Below are positions 37,853-48,657 of a stretch of 64,000 bases of DNA, in pieces. Location: contig NZ_PEGF01000001.1 of NCBI RefSeq assembly GCF_002742635.1, positions 1,984,001 to 2,048,000 of the forward strand, given 5' to 3'. The translations under genes and the position numbers were made by a program. The notes beneath the pieces were generated by a model. That model was not told where the DNA came from, searched no databases, and worked only from the letters and a program-made list of their open reading frames with translations. The number at the start of each line of letters is the position of its first letter. Position 1 is the first letter of the stretch. The DNA comes from Caulobacter sp. X (GTDB taxonomy: Bacteria; Pseudomonadota; Alphaproteobacteria; Caulobacterales; Caulobacteraceae).

Positions 37853-38628
37853 ACGACCTGGACCTGATCCTCGACGCCGCGCGCAAGGCCGGAGAGCTGG
37901 CGCTCACCGCGCGCGAAAGCGGCCTGAAGATCTGGTCCAAGTCCGGCGGCTCGCCCGTCACCGACGCCGACCTCGCGGTCGACACCTTGCTGAAGCTGGA
38001 ATTGAAGTCGGCGCGCCCCGACTATGGCTGGTTGTCGGAGGAGACCGCCGACGATCCGGCCCGCCTCGCCACCCGCCGCCAGTTCGTCGTCGACCCGATC
38101 GACGGCACCGTCGCCTTCATGAAGAACAAGCCGTGGTTCGCGGTTTCGATCGCCGTGGTCGAGGACGGGCGGCCGATCGCCGGCGTCGTCCACGCCCCGG
38201 CGCTGTCCGAGACCTACGCCGCCACGCTGGAAGGCCCCGCCACCCTGAACGGCGTCCCGATCGCGCCCAGCGCCACTGACCAGCTGTTCGGCGCGGCCAT
38301 GCTGGGCGACGCCAAGATGTTCGCTCACCCGGCCTGGCGCGAGCCCTGGCCGGAGATGCGGATCGAAAGCCGCAACTCGATCGCCTACCGCATGTGCCTG
38401 GTGGCCTCGGGCGCCTTCGACGCCGCGGTGGCCCTGTCGCCCAAGAGCGAGTGGGATCTCGCGGCCGCAGACCTGATCGTCCGTCGCGCGGGCGCCACGC
38501 TTAGCGACCATAAAGGACGAGACTTCGCCTATAATCGCCCCGTTCCGCAGGTTCCGAGCCTGGTTTGCGCCAATCAAGCGCTAGCGCCATTGATCCTTAA
38601 CCGCGTCGGGCATATCGAGCTGCCATAA
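37849..38628 (+). CDS. Inositol monophosphatase-superfamily phosphatase (CysQ-like)
   Basis: 259 aa. The metal-binding motifs are SEETADD (~residue 63), VVDPIDGTVAFMKNKPWFAVSIA (~82-104) and SEWDLAAADLIVRRAGA (~200-216). It dephosphorylates a small sugar or nucleotide phosphate such as 3'-phosphoadenosine 5'-phosphate, with Mg2+. It is coupled to pmbA. The pairing with DUF4170 and envelope genes downstream is common in alphaproteobacteria. Confidence 0.88.
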   Translation: MNDLDLILDAARKAGELALTARESGLKIWSKSGGSPVTDADLAVDTLLKLELKSARPDYGWLSEETADDPARLATRRQFVVDPIDGTVAFMKNKPWFAVSIAVVEDGRPIAGVVHAPALSETYAATLEGPATLNGVPIAPSATDQLFGAAMLGDAKMFAHPAWREPWPEMRIESRNSIAYRMCLVASGAFDAAVALSPKSEWDLAAADLIVRRAGATLSDHKGRDFAYNRPVPQVPSLVCANQALAPLILNRVGHIELP

Positions 38629-38657
38629 AACCAATTCCTCGCAGGAACTTGCCCCAA

Positions 38658-38882
38658 ATGCCCGATAAGCAGCTTCTTCATATCGTCATCGGCGGTGAAC
38701 TGAAGGACGTCGCCGGCATCGAATTCCGCGACCTCGACAAGGTCGAATTCGTCGGCGCCTATCCGAACTACGACGAGGCCCACAAGGCCTGGAAGGCCAA
38801 GGCCCAGGCCACGGTCGACAACGCCCACGCCCGCTACTTCATCATCCACGCCCACAAGCTGCTGGATCCGAGCGAGGGTTGA
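38658..38882 (+). CDS. DUF4170 small protein
   Basis: 74 aa, starting MPDKQLLHIVIGGELKDV and ending RYFIIHAHKLLDPSEG, which matches the small alphaproteobacterial DUF4170 family throughout. There is no TM segment. Function unknown. AGGAAC lies ten bases upstream of ATG 38658. It typically sits next to the phosphatase and lipid A export genes, as here, suggesting an envelope-linked role. Confidence 0.88.
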   Translation: MPDKQLLHIVIGGELKDVAGIEFRDLDKVEFVGAYPNYDEAHKAWKAKAQATVDNAHARYFIIHAHKLLDPSEG

Positions 38883-38892
38883 TTGGACAGGT

Positions 38893-39010
38893 TCCTCCCC
38901 CGCGATGCGGGGGAGGTGGCCCAGAGGGCCGGAGGGGGCGAGCTTTGCGTAAGCTGTGTTAGCCCCCTCAGTCGCTCCGCGACAGCTCCCCCGTATCACG
39001 GGGGAGCATC
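38893..39010. repeat. ~118-bp dispersed repeat, copy B
   Basis: It has the same first ~50 bases and last ~45 bases as copies A and C, with a different middle (AGCTTTGCGTAAGCTGTG, itself a short dyad). It lies between the convergent DUF4170 and PTP-like genes. Confidence 0.93.
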
Positions 39011-39012
39011 TA

Positions 39013-39678
39013 TCACTCCCGCCGCAAAATCCTGTCCGTCAGCACCTTGCCCAGCATCCCGGCCCGGAAGGTCTTCTTCATCGCGACGGGATCGTAGTCC
39101 TCGCTCTCGACCCATTCGCTGAACGTCAGCCCCTTGGGCTCGCCGCGCTCGAGATACTGCTCGAAGACATAGTCCAGCACGCCGGTGTTGCCGTGCTTGA
39201 TGTGCAGGTAGCGCGGGCCCAGCTGCTTCATCGCCTCGCGGATCGGCTGACCCAGCCGATAGTGGGCGTAGAAGACGCTCATGATTCCCGCCCGGTCCGC
39301 GCCGGACTTGCAGTGCATCAGGGCCGGATATTCGATCGTCTCGAACAGTTCCTTGGCGCCCCGGACCCGCTCGCGGATCGGGACCTCGCGCGAGGTGATG
39401 GTGAAGTCGACGAAATTCAGCCCCAGGCGCTGGCAGGCGTCCTTCTCCAGCGCATAGAAGCTGCCGTCGAAGCCGCCGCGCAGGTTCACGATCGTCTTGA
39501 TCCCCTGCTTCTTCCACCAGGCCAGCTGGAACGGCCAGGGCTGGTTGGCGCGGACCATCTCCGGGCTGATCCAATGGGCGTTGGAAAAGCCCAGGCGCAG
39601 ATAGGCGTGGTCGTTCCACAGATAGTGGAGATAGGTCTTGAACCGGCCCCAGGGCGTGGTGAGGTCGAACTTGGCCAA
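39013..39678 (-). CDS. Protein-tyrosine-phosphatase-like protein
   Basis: 221 aa from a TTG at 39678 with AAGGA ten bases upstream; the frame extends further, and a GTG at 39801 is an alternative. The PTP loop MHCKSGADRAGIMS (Cys-x5-Arg) is intact. Upstream is the segment GIKTIVNLRGGFDGSFYALE, typical of dual-specificity/PTP-like bacterial enzymes. It probably dephosphorylates a protein or phospholipid. It is divergent from the ABC exporter and separated from DUF4170 by repeat copy B. Confidence 0.85.
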   Translation of the reverse strand: MAKFDLTTPWGRFKTYLHYLWNDHAYLRLGFSNAHWISPEMVRANQPWPFQLAWWKKQGIKTIVNLRGGFDGSFYALEKDACQRLGLNFVDFTITSREVPIRERVRGAKELFETIEYPALMHCKSGADRAGIMSVFYAHYRLGQPIREAMKQLGPRYLHIKHGNTGVLDYVFEQYLERGEPKGLTFSEWVESEDYDPVAMKKTFRAGMLGKVLTDRILRRE

Positions 39679-39822
39679 GCGGGGACGATCCTTGCGAATT
39701 GCGAGGTCTAAGTAGGATAGAGCGCCCGGAAAGGCAAAACCGGCCCTTATGCTGTCGCTTTTACCGGCCAGTGCGTCTCTCGCGTCCTTGACAGCCTCCA
39801 CGCGACATCCGACCCCTCCCGC

Positions 39823-41612
<1,790 letters not shown>

Positions 41613-41616
<4 letters not shown>

Positions 41617-42314
41617 GACCTTTGCGTTCGCCGTTCGTGATCTGGCTGCTGTCCTCGATCTTCGCCAGTTACTCCAAGCTGGTCTTCAAAACCCTGCGCA
41701 TGACCGAGGAAGGCCGTGAGCAGGCCGAGGCTGTCTGGGCCCAGGGTCGTGAGACCGGCGTCGGGGCGATCCTGTGCTTCTGGCACTCGCGCATCCCGAT
41801 GTCGCCGCTGAGCTGGCCGCAGGATCTCTCGCGCCGCCAGGACATGCGCGCCCTGATCTCGCGCTCCAACGACGGCGAGTTCATCGCTCGCACCGTCGAG
41901 AAGCTGGGCTTCCCCGCGATCCGGGGCTCGTCAGCCAAGAAGACCGATCTGGCCAAGAACAAGCACGGCGAGCAGGCCTTCCGCGATATGGTCAAGTGGG
42001 TGAAGGACGGCGGCGGCGTCGCCATCACCCCCGACGGCCCCCGCGGCCCGGCCGAGCACATGGAGAAGGGCACGCCCTCCCTCGCCCGCGTCACCGGCGC
42101 GCCGGTGATCTTCGTAGGCCTGGCCGCCAAGCCCTGCCTGCGGCTGGGCTCGTGGGACCAGACCATGATCCCCCTCCCCTTCGCCAAGGCCGCCATGGTC
42201 TGGGACGGACCGACCGGCGCGGGTCGAGGCGACGACCCCGACCAGCTGGCCGAGGATTGGGCCGCGCGCCTCTCGGCGGTCACCCGCCGCGCCGAAGCCT
42301 TGGTCGAAGATTGA
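41613..42314 (+). CDS. DUF374 lysophospholipid acyltransferase-family protein
   Basis: 233 aa from a TTG that overlaps the exporter stop. An N-terminal hydrophobic anchor precedes GAILCFWHSRIPMSPLSW (the His of the HxxxxD-like motif), ISRSNDGEFIARTVEKLGF, IRGSSAKK and VAITPDGPRGPAEHMEKG, the DUF374 signature. Such proteins resemble lipid acyltransferases and often precede waaA in alphaproteobacteria. Likely lipid A or phospholipid acylation at the inner membrane. Confidence 0.88.
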
Positions 42315-42344
42315 TCCGGCCCCTGCTTGGTGGGATGTAGGGCC

Positions 42345-43349
42345 ATGGCTCACGATCACCCCGGACACGCGCACAATCACGATCATGGGCACGACCATGA
42401 TCACCACGATCATGATCACGCGCACGGTCACGGCCATCACCACCACGGTCACCACGGCCATAGCCACGCGCCGAAGGACTTCGGGCGAGCCTTCGCGATC
42501 GGCACGGCGCTGAACATGGGCTTCGTGGTGGTCGAGGCGGCCGCCGGCCTGATCACCGGCTCCCTCGCCCTGCTGGCCGACGCCGGCCACAACCTGTCCG
42601 ACGTGCTGGGCCTGCTGCTGGCCTGGGGCGCGGCGGTGATGGCCAAGCGCGCGCCCAGCCTTCGCCGCACCTACGGCCTGCGCAAGGGCACGATCCTGGC
42701 CTCGCTGGCCAACGCCGCCCTGCTGTTGGTCGCCGTCGGCGCGATCGCGTGGGAGGCCGTCCGCCGCTTCGCCGATCCGCAAGCCATCGAGACCGGTCCG
42801 GTCATGATCGTCGCCGCCGTCGGCATCGCCATCAACACGGCCACGGCGCTGATGTTCATGCGCGGCTCCAAGGAGGATCTAAACGTCCGGGGCGCGTTCC
42901 TGCACATGGCCGCCGACGCGGCCGTGTCGGCCGGCGTCGTGGTCGCGGCCTTCGCCATGAGCCTGACGAACTGGCTGTGGCTGGACCCCGTGGTCAGCCT
43001 GGCGATCGTCGCGGTCATCGTGCTGGGCACCTGGGGCCTGCTGCGCGACTCGCTGGATCTGGCCTTGGACGCCACGCCGCGCGGTATCGACCCGGCCAAG
43101 GTCCGCGACTGGCTGGCCACGCGCCCGGGCGTCTCCGAGGTGCACGACCTACACATTTGGGCGATGAGCACGACCGAGAACGCCCTGACCGCCCACGTCG
43201 TCCGTCCGCTGGACGAGGGTCACGACCAGTTCCTGCACGACGCCTGCGCGGAGCTCGCCAGCCAGTTCAACATCGGCCACGTGACCATCCAGGTCGAGAC
43301 CAGCCACGGGGCGCACGCCTGCCGCCTGGCGCCGGCGGGCGTCGTGTGA
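42345..43349 (+). CDS. Cation diffusion facilitator (CzcD-like) with His-rich N-terminus
   Basis: 334 aa. Residues 1-42 are almost entirely His, Asp and Gly. They are followed by six TM helices with the metal sites LADAGHNLSDVLGL (TM2, HxxxD) and HMAADAAVSAGVVVA (TM5, HxxxD), then the cytoplasmic C-domain (VHDLHIWAMSTTENALTAHV). It exports Zn2+ (or Co2+/Cd2+) using the proton gradient. It lies inside the envelope operon, 30 bases after DUF374, and its stop overlaps waaA (GTGA). Confidence 0.93.
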   Translation: MAHDHPGHAHNHDHGHDHDHHDHDHAHGHGHHHHGHHGHSHAPKDFGRAFAIGTALNMGFVVVEAAAGLITGSLALLADAGHNLSDVLGLLLAWGAAVMAKRAPSLRRTYGLRKGTILASLANAALLLVAVGAIAWEAVRRFADPQAIETGPVMIVAAVGIAINTATALMFMRGSKEDLNVRGAFLHMAADAAVSAGVVVAAFAMSLTNWLWLDPVVSLAIVAVIVLGTWGLLRDSLDLALDATPRGIDPAKVRDWLATRPGVSEVHDLHIWAMSTTENALTAHVVRPLDEGHDQFLHDACAELASQFNIGHVTIQVETSHGAHACRLAPAGVV

Positions 43350-44608
43350 TCCGGCCGGACGCCCTCAAACTTTACCGGGCCGCCACGGGCCTGCTCGAAC
43401 CCATCGCGCCCGCGCTGCTGGCCCGCCGGGCCCGCCAGGGCAAGGAAGACCCGGCGCGGCTGTCCGAACGCCTGGGACGCAGCGAACGCGCACGGCCCGC
43501 CGGCCCGCTGGTCTGGCTGCACGGCGCCAGCGTGGGCGAGAGCCTGTCGATCCTGCCGCTGGTCGAGCGCCTGCGCGCCGAGCGGCCGGAGGTCACGGTG
43601 CTGGTCACCTCCGGCACCACGACGTCCGCCGTCCTGCTGGCCAAGCGCCTGCCGGCCGGCGCGATCCACCAGTATGTCCCGGTCGACGCCCCCGGCGCGG
43701 CCAGGCGCTTCATCGCCCGCTGGAAGCCCGACCTCGCCGTCTTTGTCGAGAGCGAGCTGTGGCCCAACCTCTTGCTGGAGGCCAGGGTCGCCGGGACGCG
43801 CCTGGCGCTTGTCTCGGCCAAGCTGTCGGATCGCAGCTTCGCGCGCTGGCGCCAGCGCCCCGACGCCGCCCGCCAGTTGCTGTCGGCCTTCGACCTGATC
43901 CTGGCCCAGGACGCCCGCGCCCACGAACGCTTCGAGGCCCTGGGCGGCAAGGTCGCCGGCGAGGCGGACCTGAAGTTCGGCGCTGCGCCTTTGCCGGTCG
44001 ATGAACCGGCTCTGACCGTTGAGCGCGCGCGCTTCCCGCGTCCGCCTGTGCTGATCGCCAGCACCCATCCGGGCGAGGACGCGATCGCGCTAGACGCCAT
44101 CGCCGCCCTGGCCGACCGGCCGCCGGTGGTGCTGGCGCCGCGCCATGTCGAGCGTGGCCCCGCGATCGTGGCCTTGGCCCAGGCGCGTGGCCTCTCCGCC
44201 GCCCTGCGTAGCCAGGCGCCCGGAGAAAGCGCCGACATCGTGGTCGCCGACACCCTGGGCGAGATGGGCCTGTGGTTCCGCTTGGCCGGAACCGCCGTCA
44301 TCGCCGGCAGCCTGGTCCCGGATATCGGCGGCCACAATCCGCTGGAGGCCGCGCGGCTGGACTGTCCGGCGATCAGCGGCCCGTTCGTCGAGAACTGGGC
44401 CTCGGCCTTCGCGGGTCTGGAGGCGGCAGGCGGCGTCGTGATGACCTCGCCGGACGGTTTGGGAGAGGCCTTGGCGGCCGATCTCGCCGATCCCGCCGCC
44501 GCGCGCGACCGCGCCGCCCGCGCTCGTAGCTTCGTCGACTCCCGCGACGCCGAGGCGCGCGCGGGTCTTTCCCGTATTCTCGAGCTGGTCCCCAAGATAG
44601 CCTCATGA
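43346..44608 (+). CDS. waaA: Kdo (3-deoxy-manno-octulosonate) transferase
   Basis: 420 aa. The N-terminal GT30 domain has an anchor and VWLHGASVGESLSILPLV (catalytic Glu region), SGTTTSAVLLAKRLP and YVPVDAPGAARRFIARWKPDLAVFVESELWPN. The C-terminal GT-B half has ASTHPGEDAIAL, VLAPRHVER and PDIGGHNPLEAA. It adds Kdo to lipid IVA in the inner-membrane leaflet. The GTG start overlaps the CDF stop, and its own stop overlaps lpxK. Confidence 0.95.
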   Translation: MIRPDALKLYRAATGLLEPIAPALLARRARQGKEDPARLSERLGRSERARPAGPLVWLHGASVGESLSILPLVERLRAERPEVTVLVTSGTTTSAVLLAKRLPAGAIHQYVPVDAPGAARRFIARWKPDLAVFVESELWPNLLLEARVAGTRLALVSAKLSDRSFARWRQRPDAARQLLSAFDLILAQDARAHERFEALGGKVAGEADLKFGAAPLPVDEPALTVERARFPRPPVLIASTHPGEDAIALDAIAALADRPPVVLAPRHVERGPAIVALAQARGLSAALRSQAPGESADIVVADTLGEMGLWFRLAGTAVIAGSLVPDIGGHNPLEAARLDCPAISGPFVENWASAFAGLEAAGGVVMTSPDGLGEALAADLADPAAARDRAARARSFVDSRDAEARAGLSRILELVPKIAS

Positions 44609-45612
44609 AACTCGGCACGCCCCGCTGGTGGTACGTGAAGAGCGGCGGCCCCGCCCCGCTGACCCGCGCCCTGCTGACCCCGATCTCGTGGCTGTGGGCG
44701 GCGTCCACCGCGCGCCGCATCGCCAAGACGATCCCGACCGAGGTCGCCGCGCCGGTGATCTGCGTCGGCAATGTCACCATGGGCGGGGCGGGCAAGACGC
44801 CGATCGTCCGCGAGCTGCTGCTGACCCTGACCCGCCGGGGCGTCGAGGCCCATGGCCTGTCGCGCGGCTATGGCGGCAAGCTGAAGGGGCCCGTGAGGGT
44901 CGATCCCGCCCAGCACACGGCCGCCGAGGTCGGGGACGAGCCGCTGATGCTGGCCCAGGACTTTCCGATGTGGGTGGCCCGCGACCGGGCCGCCGGCGCG
45001 ATCGCCGCCTCGGCCGCCGGAGCCGGCGCGATCGTCATGGATGACGGCCACCAAAACCCCAGCGTTCGCAAGGCCCTGTCGCTGGTGGTGGTCGACGGCG
45101 AGACGCGCGGCGGCGAGTGGCCGTTCGGCGACGGCCGGGTCTTCCCCGCCGGTCCCATGCGCGAGCCGCTCAAGGTGGGCCTGGCGCGCGCCGACGCGGT
45201 CATCGTACTGCTGCCGATCGACATGCCTCAGCCCGACTTCGACCTGCTGGTCACGTTCGGCGACATGCCCGTGCTGGTCGCGCGGCTGGAGTCCGCCGCC
45301 CCCGTGCCGGAAGGCCCGCAGGTCGGCTTCGCCGGCGTCGGCAAGCCCTGGAAAGTCGAGAAGGCCCTGACCGCCGCCGGCTGCCAGCTCGTGGACTTCG
45401 CGCCCTTCCCCGACCACGGCGCCTATGACGAGGCGACGCTAAAGATGCTGGCCGATCGGGCCAAGGCCTATGACGCGGGCCTGGTCACCACCGAGAAGGA
45501 CTGGATCCGCCTGCCGCCCGCCTGGCGCGCGCGGGTGACGCCTTGGCCGGTCCGCGCCCGCTTCGACGACGAGGCGGCGCTGGAGGAATTGTTGGCGAAG
45601 GCGGGGCTGTAG
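44605..45612 (+). CDS. lpxK: Tetraacyldisaccharide 4'-kinase
   Basis: 335 aa. The P-loop-like GNVTMGGAGKTPIVRELLLTL (~residues 54-74), LSRGYGGKLKGPVRVD, GDEPLMLAQ, IVMDDGHQNPSVRK and VTTEKDWIRLP are LpxK motifs. It phosphorylates the 4' position of lipid A. It is coupled to waaA (ATGA) and is the last gene of the run. Caulobacter lipid A is reported to lack the usual phosphates, so later removal is expected. Confidence 0.95.
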   Translation: MKLGTPRWWYVKSGGPAPLTRALLTPISWLWAASTARRIAKTIPTEVAAPVICVGNVTMGGAGKTPIVRELLLTLTRRGVEAHGLSRGYGGKLKGPVRVDPAQHTAAEVGDEPLMLAQDFPMWVARDRAAGAIAASAAGAGAIVMDDGHQNPSVRKALSLVVVDGETRGGEWPFGDGRVFPAGPMREPLKVGLARADAVIVLLPIDMPQPDFDLLVTFGDMPVLVARLESAAPVPEGPQVGFAGVGKPWKVEKALTAAGCQLVDFAPFPDHGAYDEATLKMLADRAKAYDAGLVTTEKDWIRLPPAWRARVTPWPVRARFDDEAALEELLAKAGL

Positions 45613-45623
45613 AAAGCCGAAGA

Positions 45624-45740
45624 TCCTCCCCCGCGATGCGGGGGAGGTGGCCCAGAGGGCCGGAGGGGGCATCTCGGGCGATCTCCAGCTTGCCCCCTCA
45701 GTCACTCCGTGACAGCTCCCCCGCATCGCGGGGGAGCATC
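45624..45740. repeat. ~118-bp dispersed repeat, copy C
   Basis: It shares the TCCTCCCCCGCGATGCGGGG start, the GGCCCAGAGGGCC dyad, and the terminal CTCCCCC...GGGGGAGCATC palindrome with copies A and B. Bases in the right arm co-vary (GTATCAC in A/B is GCATCGC here). It lies between convergent lpxK and amidohydrolase. Confidence 0.93.
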
Positions 45741-45751
45741 TATCCGGCTCC

Positions 45752-47038
45752 CTACTTGTAAACCACCCCGCCCTTGATCACCGACGTCACGCGCTGCAGC
45801 TCGGTGACGTCCTTCAGAGGGTCGCCCTTCACGGCGATCAGATCGGCGGCCTTGCCGGGGGCCAGGCTGCCGATCTCGCTGGACAGCGAGAAGTGGTCGG
45901 CGGCGTTGACCGTGGCGGTCTGGATGGCTTCCAGCGGCGTCAGGCCCGCCTTGACCAGCAAGGCGAACTCGCCGGCGTTGTCGCCGTGGGCCGAGACGCC
46001 GGTGTCGGTGCCGAAGGCGATCTTGACCCCGCCCTCGTGGGCGCGGCGGGCCATGGCCAGCATCTTGGGCCCCGCGTCCAGCGCCTTGGCGGTCTGGGCG
46101 GGGGTCAGGAAGTTGTTCGGCCCCGAGGCGATCCGATAGACGAAATCGCCCGCCATCAGGGTCGGGACCAGATAGGCGCCGTTCTTCTTGAACAGCGCGA
46201 TGCTCTCGGCGTCGAGATAGGTGCCGTGCTCGATCGAGTCGCCGCCGGCCCGCAGGAAGCTGTTGATGCCGTCGACGCCGTGGGCGTGGGCGGTGACCTT
46301 GCGGCCCATCTTGTGGGCGGCGTCGACGATCGCCTTCAGCTCGTCGTCGGAGAACTGCTGGGCCAGGCCCGCGGCGGTGTTGGAGAGCACGCCCCCCGTG
46401 GCCGTGATCTTGATGATGTCGGCGCCGTGCCAGACCTGCTCGCGCGTGGCGCGGCGGCAGTCATCGGCGCCGGAGCAGACCGAGGTCGGCCGCAGCACGT
46501 GCATCACCTCGTCGCTATAGCCGTTGACGTCGCCGTGGCCCCCGTGGATCGACACGGCCGAACCGGCGGCGATGATGCGCGGGCCCGGCACGTCGCCGCG
46601 TTTGATCCCCGCCCGCAGCGCGAAGATCGCCTGGTTCTCGGCCCCCAGGTCCGCGACGGTGGTGAAGCCGGCCATCAGCGTCTTGCGCGCATAGCCGGCG
46701 CCGACCATCGCCTGGTCGGCGGACGACTGGGTCACCTCGTCGAGGCGCGAGGTCGGCCCCTGCTGGCCCGTCAGGTGCACGTGGCTGTCGATCAGGCCGG
46801 GCAGGACGAAGCTGTCCTTCAGATCGACGACCTTGCCGCCCTTCTCGACGACATAGCCGTCGACGATGCGGACGACCTTGCCGTTTTCCAGCACCAGGGT
46901 CTTGGCCGTCTCGACCTTGCCCGTGGCGGGATCGGCCAGCAGGCGGCCGGCCTGGACAAAGACGGTTTCGGCGCAGGCGACGCCGCTCAGCGCCCCGGCC
47001 AGAACCAGGGCGCAAGCGCCCGACAGCAGTTTCCTCAT
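45752..47038 (-). CDS. Exported metal-dependent amidohydrolase (prolidase/dipeptidase-like)
   Basis: 428 aa with a signal peptide ending near GVACAE. The amidohydrolase barrel shows DSHVHLTG (HxH), the metal-bridging Lys in ADIIKITATGGVLS, His in VTAHAHGVDGI and SIEHGTYL, and Asp in AFGTDTGVS, a complete binuclear site. C. crescentus has several characterised relatives hydrolysing Xaa-Pro/Arg/Lys dipeptides; this is probably one, but specificity is inferred. It is periplasmic by its signal peptide. It follows the phosphotransferase gene by eight bases. Confidence 0.9.
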   Translation of the reverse strand: MRKLLSGACALVLAGALSGVACAETVFVQAGRLLADPATGKVETAKTLVLENGKVVRIVDGYVVEKGGKVVDLKDSFVLPGLIDSHVHLTGQQGPTSRLDEVTQSSADQAMVGAGYARKTLMAGFTTVADLGAENQAIFALRAGIKRGDVPGPRIIAAGSAVSIHGGHGDVNGYSDEVMHVLRPTSVCSGADDCRRATREQVWHGADIIKITATGGVLSNTAAGLAQQFSDDELKAIVDAAHKMGRKVTAHAHGVDGINSFLRAGGDSIEHGTYLDAESIALFKKNGAYLVPTLMAGDFVYRIASGPNNFLTPAQTAKALDAGPKMLAMARRAHEGGVKIAFGTDTGVSAHGDNAGEFALLVKAGLTPLEAIQTATVNAADHFSLSSEIGSLAPGKAADLIAVKGDPLKDVTELQRVTSVIKGGVVYK

Positions 47039-47046
47039 CTAACCCC

Positions 47047-48129
47047 TCAAGCCCCCGCTTTGCGCGCGAAGTCCCAGGCTCCCTTGGCCAGGACCGGCAC
47101 GCGCGCCTCCATCAGCTGCGCATGGGCGCTGGCGGCCGTGCCGTCGCGGACGCGACCGACGATGCCCTGGCAGATGCCGGCCAGTCTGAAGAGGTTGTAG
47201 CTGAAATACCAGTCCAGCTCGGGCAGGCCGTCGCGGCCGGTGGCCTTGCAATAGCGCGCCACCGCCTGGGGGATGGTCGGAATGCCGTAGGCTTCCAGGT
47301 CCTTGATCTCGGCCAGACCCCCGCGCTGGTCCGACGGCATCACCCAGTTCATCAGGAAGTAGCTGAAGTCGGCCAGCGGATTGCCCAGGGTCGACAGCTC
47401 CCAGTCCAGCACCGCGATCACGCGCGGCTCGGTGGGATGCAGGATCATGTTGTCGAGGCGGTAGTCGCCATGGACGATCGAGGTCTGGTCGTCGGCGGGG
47501 ACGGTCTTGGCGAGCCACTCGATCAGCCGGTCCATCTCGGGGATCGGGGTGGTCTCGGAGGCCTTGTACTGCTTGGTCCAACGGTCGATCTGGCGCGCGA
47601 AATAGTTGCCGGGCTTGCCGTAGTCGGAAAGGCCCACGGCCGCGTAGTCGACATTGTGCAGCGCCGCCAGGGTGTCGATCTGCGCCTCGTAGATCGCGCG
47701 TCGCTCGGCCGGCTGGTAGTCGGGCAGGGTTCCGTCCCACAGGATGCGGCCCTCGACGTTCTCCATCACGTAGAAGATCGTGCCGATGACGTCCTCGTCC
47801 AGGCACAGGGCGTAGGCCTTGGCGACCGGGAAGTCCGCCTTGTTCAGGCTGGAGATCACCTTGTACTCGCGGTCGACCGCGTGGGCGCTGGGCAGCAGCT
47901 TGCCCGGCGGCTTGCGGCGCAGGACGTACTTCCGGGCCGGCGTGACCAGCTGATAGGTTGGGTTCGACTGGCCGCCCTTGAACTGGCGCACCTCCAGCGG
48001 ACCGGCGTAGCCTTCGACGTTCGCCTCGAGCCAAGCGGCCAGCTTGACCTCGTCGATCGCGTGGCGCGGGTCGACCGGCTTGGTGCCCGAGTTCAGGTCC
48101 TGGGCGGACTGTTCGGCGGCTTGGGCCAT
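47047..48129 (-). CDS. Aminoglycoside-phosphotransferase-fold kinase (ACAD10/11-like)
   Basis: 360 aa. KGGQSNPTYQLVTPARKYVLRRKPPG forms the nucleotide loop and lysine. The catalytic loop is IVHGDYRLDNMILHP (~residue 215), and the metal-binding segment is IAVLDWELSTLGNP. This subfamily is homologous to the kinase domain of human ACAD10/11 and usually goes with acyl-CoA dehydrogenases acting on 4-hydroxyacyl-CoAs; no such enzyme is adjacent here. Substrate unknown; antibiotic resistance is unlikely. Confidence 0.88.
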   Translation of the reverse strand: MAQAAEQSAQDLNSGTKPVDPRHAIDEVKLAAWLEANVEGYAGPLEVRQFKGGQSNPTYQLVTPARKYVLRRKPPGKLLPSAHAVDREYKVISSLNKADFPVAKAYALCLDEDVIGTIFYVMENVEGRILWDGTLPDYQPAERRAIYEAQIDTLAALHNVDYAAVGLSDYGKPGNYFARQIDRWTKQYKASETTPIPEMDRLIEWLAKTVPADDQTSIVHGDYRLDNMILHPTEPRVIAVLDWELSTLGNPLADFSYFLMNWVMPSDQRGGLAEIKDLEAYGIPTIPQAVARYCKATGRDGLPELDWYFSYNLFRLAGICQGIVGRVRDGTAASAHAQLMEARVPVLAKGAWDFARKAGA

Positions 48130-48228
48130 GGCGCGCTTCTCCCCAACACTTGTTTGAAAGGGAGTTTAGAGGGTGAAGCGGCGGAGGCAAGCGCAGATCA
48201 GATACCCGCTAAGAGTTTATTCATAGCT

Positions 48229-48648
48229 ATGCAACCTAAATGTGCATCAACTGTAGCTATTTGGGCAGGTAACACTGTGAGAAAGCCGGAAGAATTGCGA
48301 GAAGTCATCGACTTAGCGGACAGCGCAGCTAAGCGCTTCTTCGACGTCCTTGCGCGCATCACCGCCGTGAGTGTTCTTCTTGAACTAGGCAGAAACACAC
48401 ACAACGTTTGGATCGTTGTGACAGCCTATGTCGCAACCACAGTATTCTTCGGTTGGTTGAGCATGTGGGTTCTCTTTCGCAGTGGAGAAATCATCGCGCA
48501 AAGAGGCACTTCGGATCGTCTGCACAAATTTAGAGATGCCCTGTCATTCGCAATTCAGCTCCCTCTAATAGGGATGGCAATCTGGACTGTTTGGACTGTG
48601 GCCCCTGAAATCATGAAGGCGCTCGCCAATGCCATGGCAAGCAGATAG
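48229..48648 (+). CDS. AT-rich two-TM protein of unknown function, probably acquired
   Basis: 139 aa from ATG 48229, or 123 aa from GTG 48277, which has a better-placed AGGT. A short charged N-terminal helix (RKPEELREVIDLADSAAKRF) is followed by two hydrophobic segments (VWIVVTAYVATTVFFGWLSM, ~residues 60-82; and LPLIGMAIWTVWTVAPEI, ~110-128). Base composition is close to even, with many A/T-ending codons, unlike every neighbour. It fits exactly between the phosphotransferase promoter side and the purD stop. I recognise no family. Confidence 0.6.
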   Translation: MQPKCASTVAIWAGNTVRKPEELREVIDLADSAAKRFFDVLARITAVSVLLELGRNTHNVWIVVTAYVATTVFFGWLSMWVLFRSGEIIAQRGTSDRLHKFRDALSFAIQLPLIGMAIWTVWTVAPEIMKALANAMASR

Positions 48649-48657
48649 GCACGGTGT

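Noticed and set aside
47047..48129. Aminoglycoside resistance gene
   Set aside because: The kinase fold is of the ACAD10/11-like subfamily with an acyl-metabolism context in other organisms, not an antibiotic phosphotransferase.
48198..48404. A 68-codon minus-strand ORF in the AT-rich interval
   Set aside because: It lies antisense to the better-supported plus-strand two-TM ORF, whose hydrophobic pattern looks real. No RBS or domain supports the minus frame.
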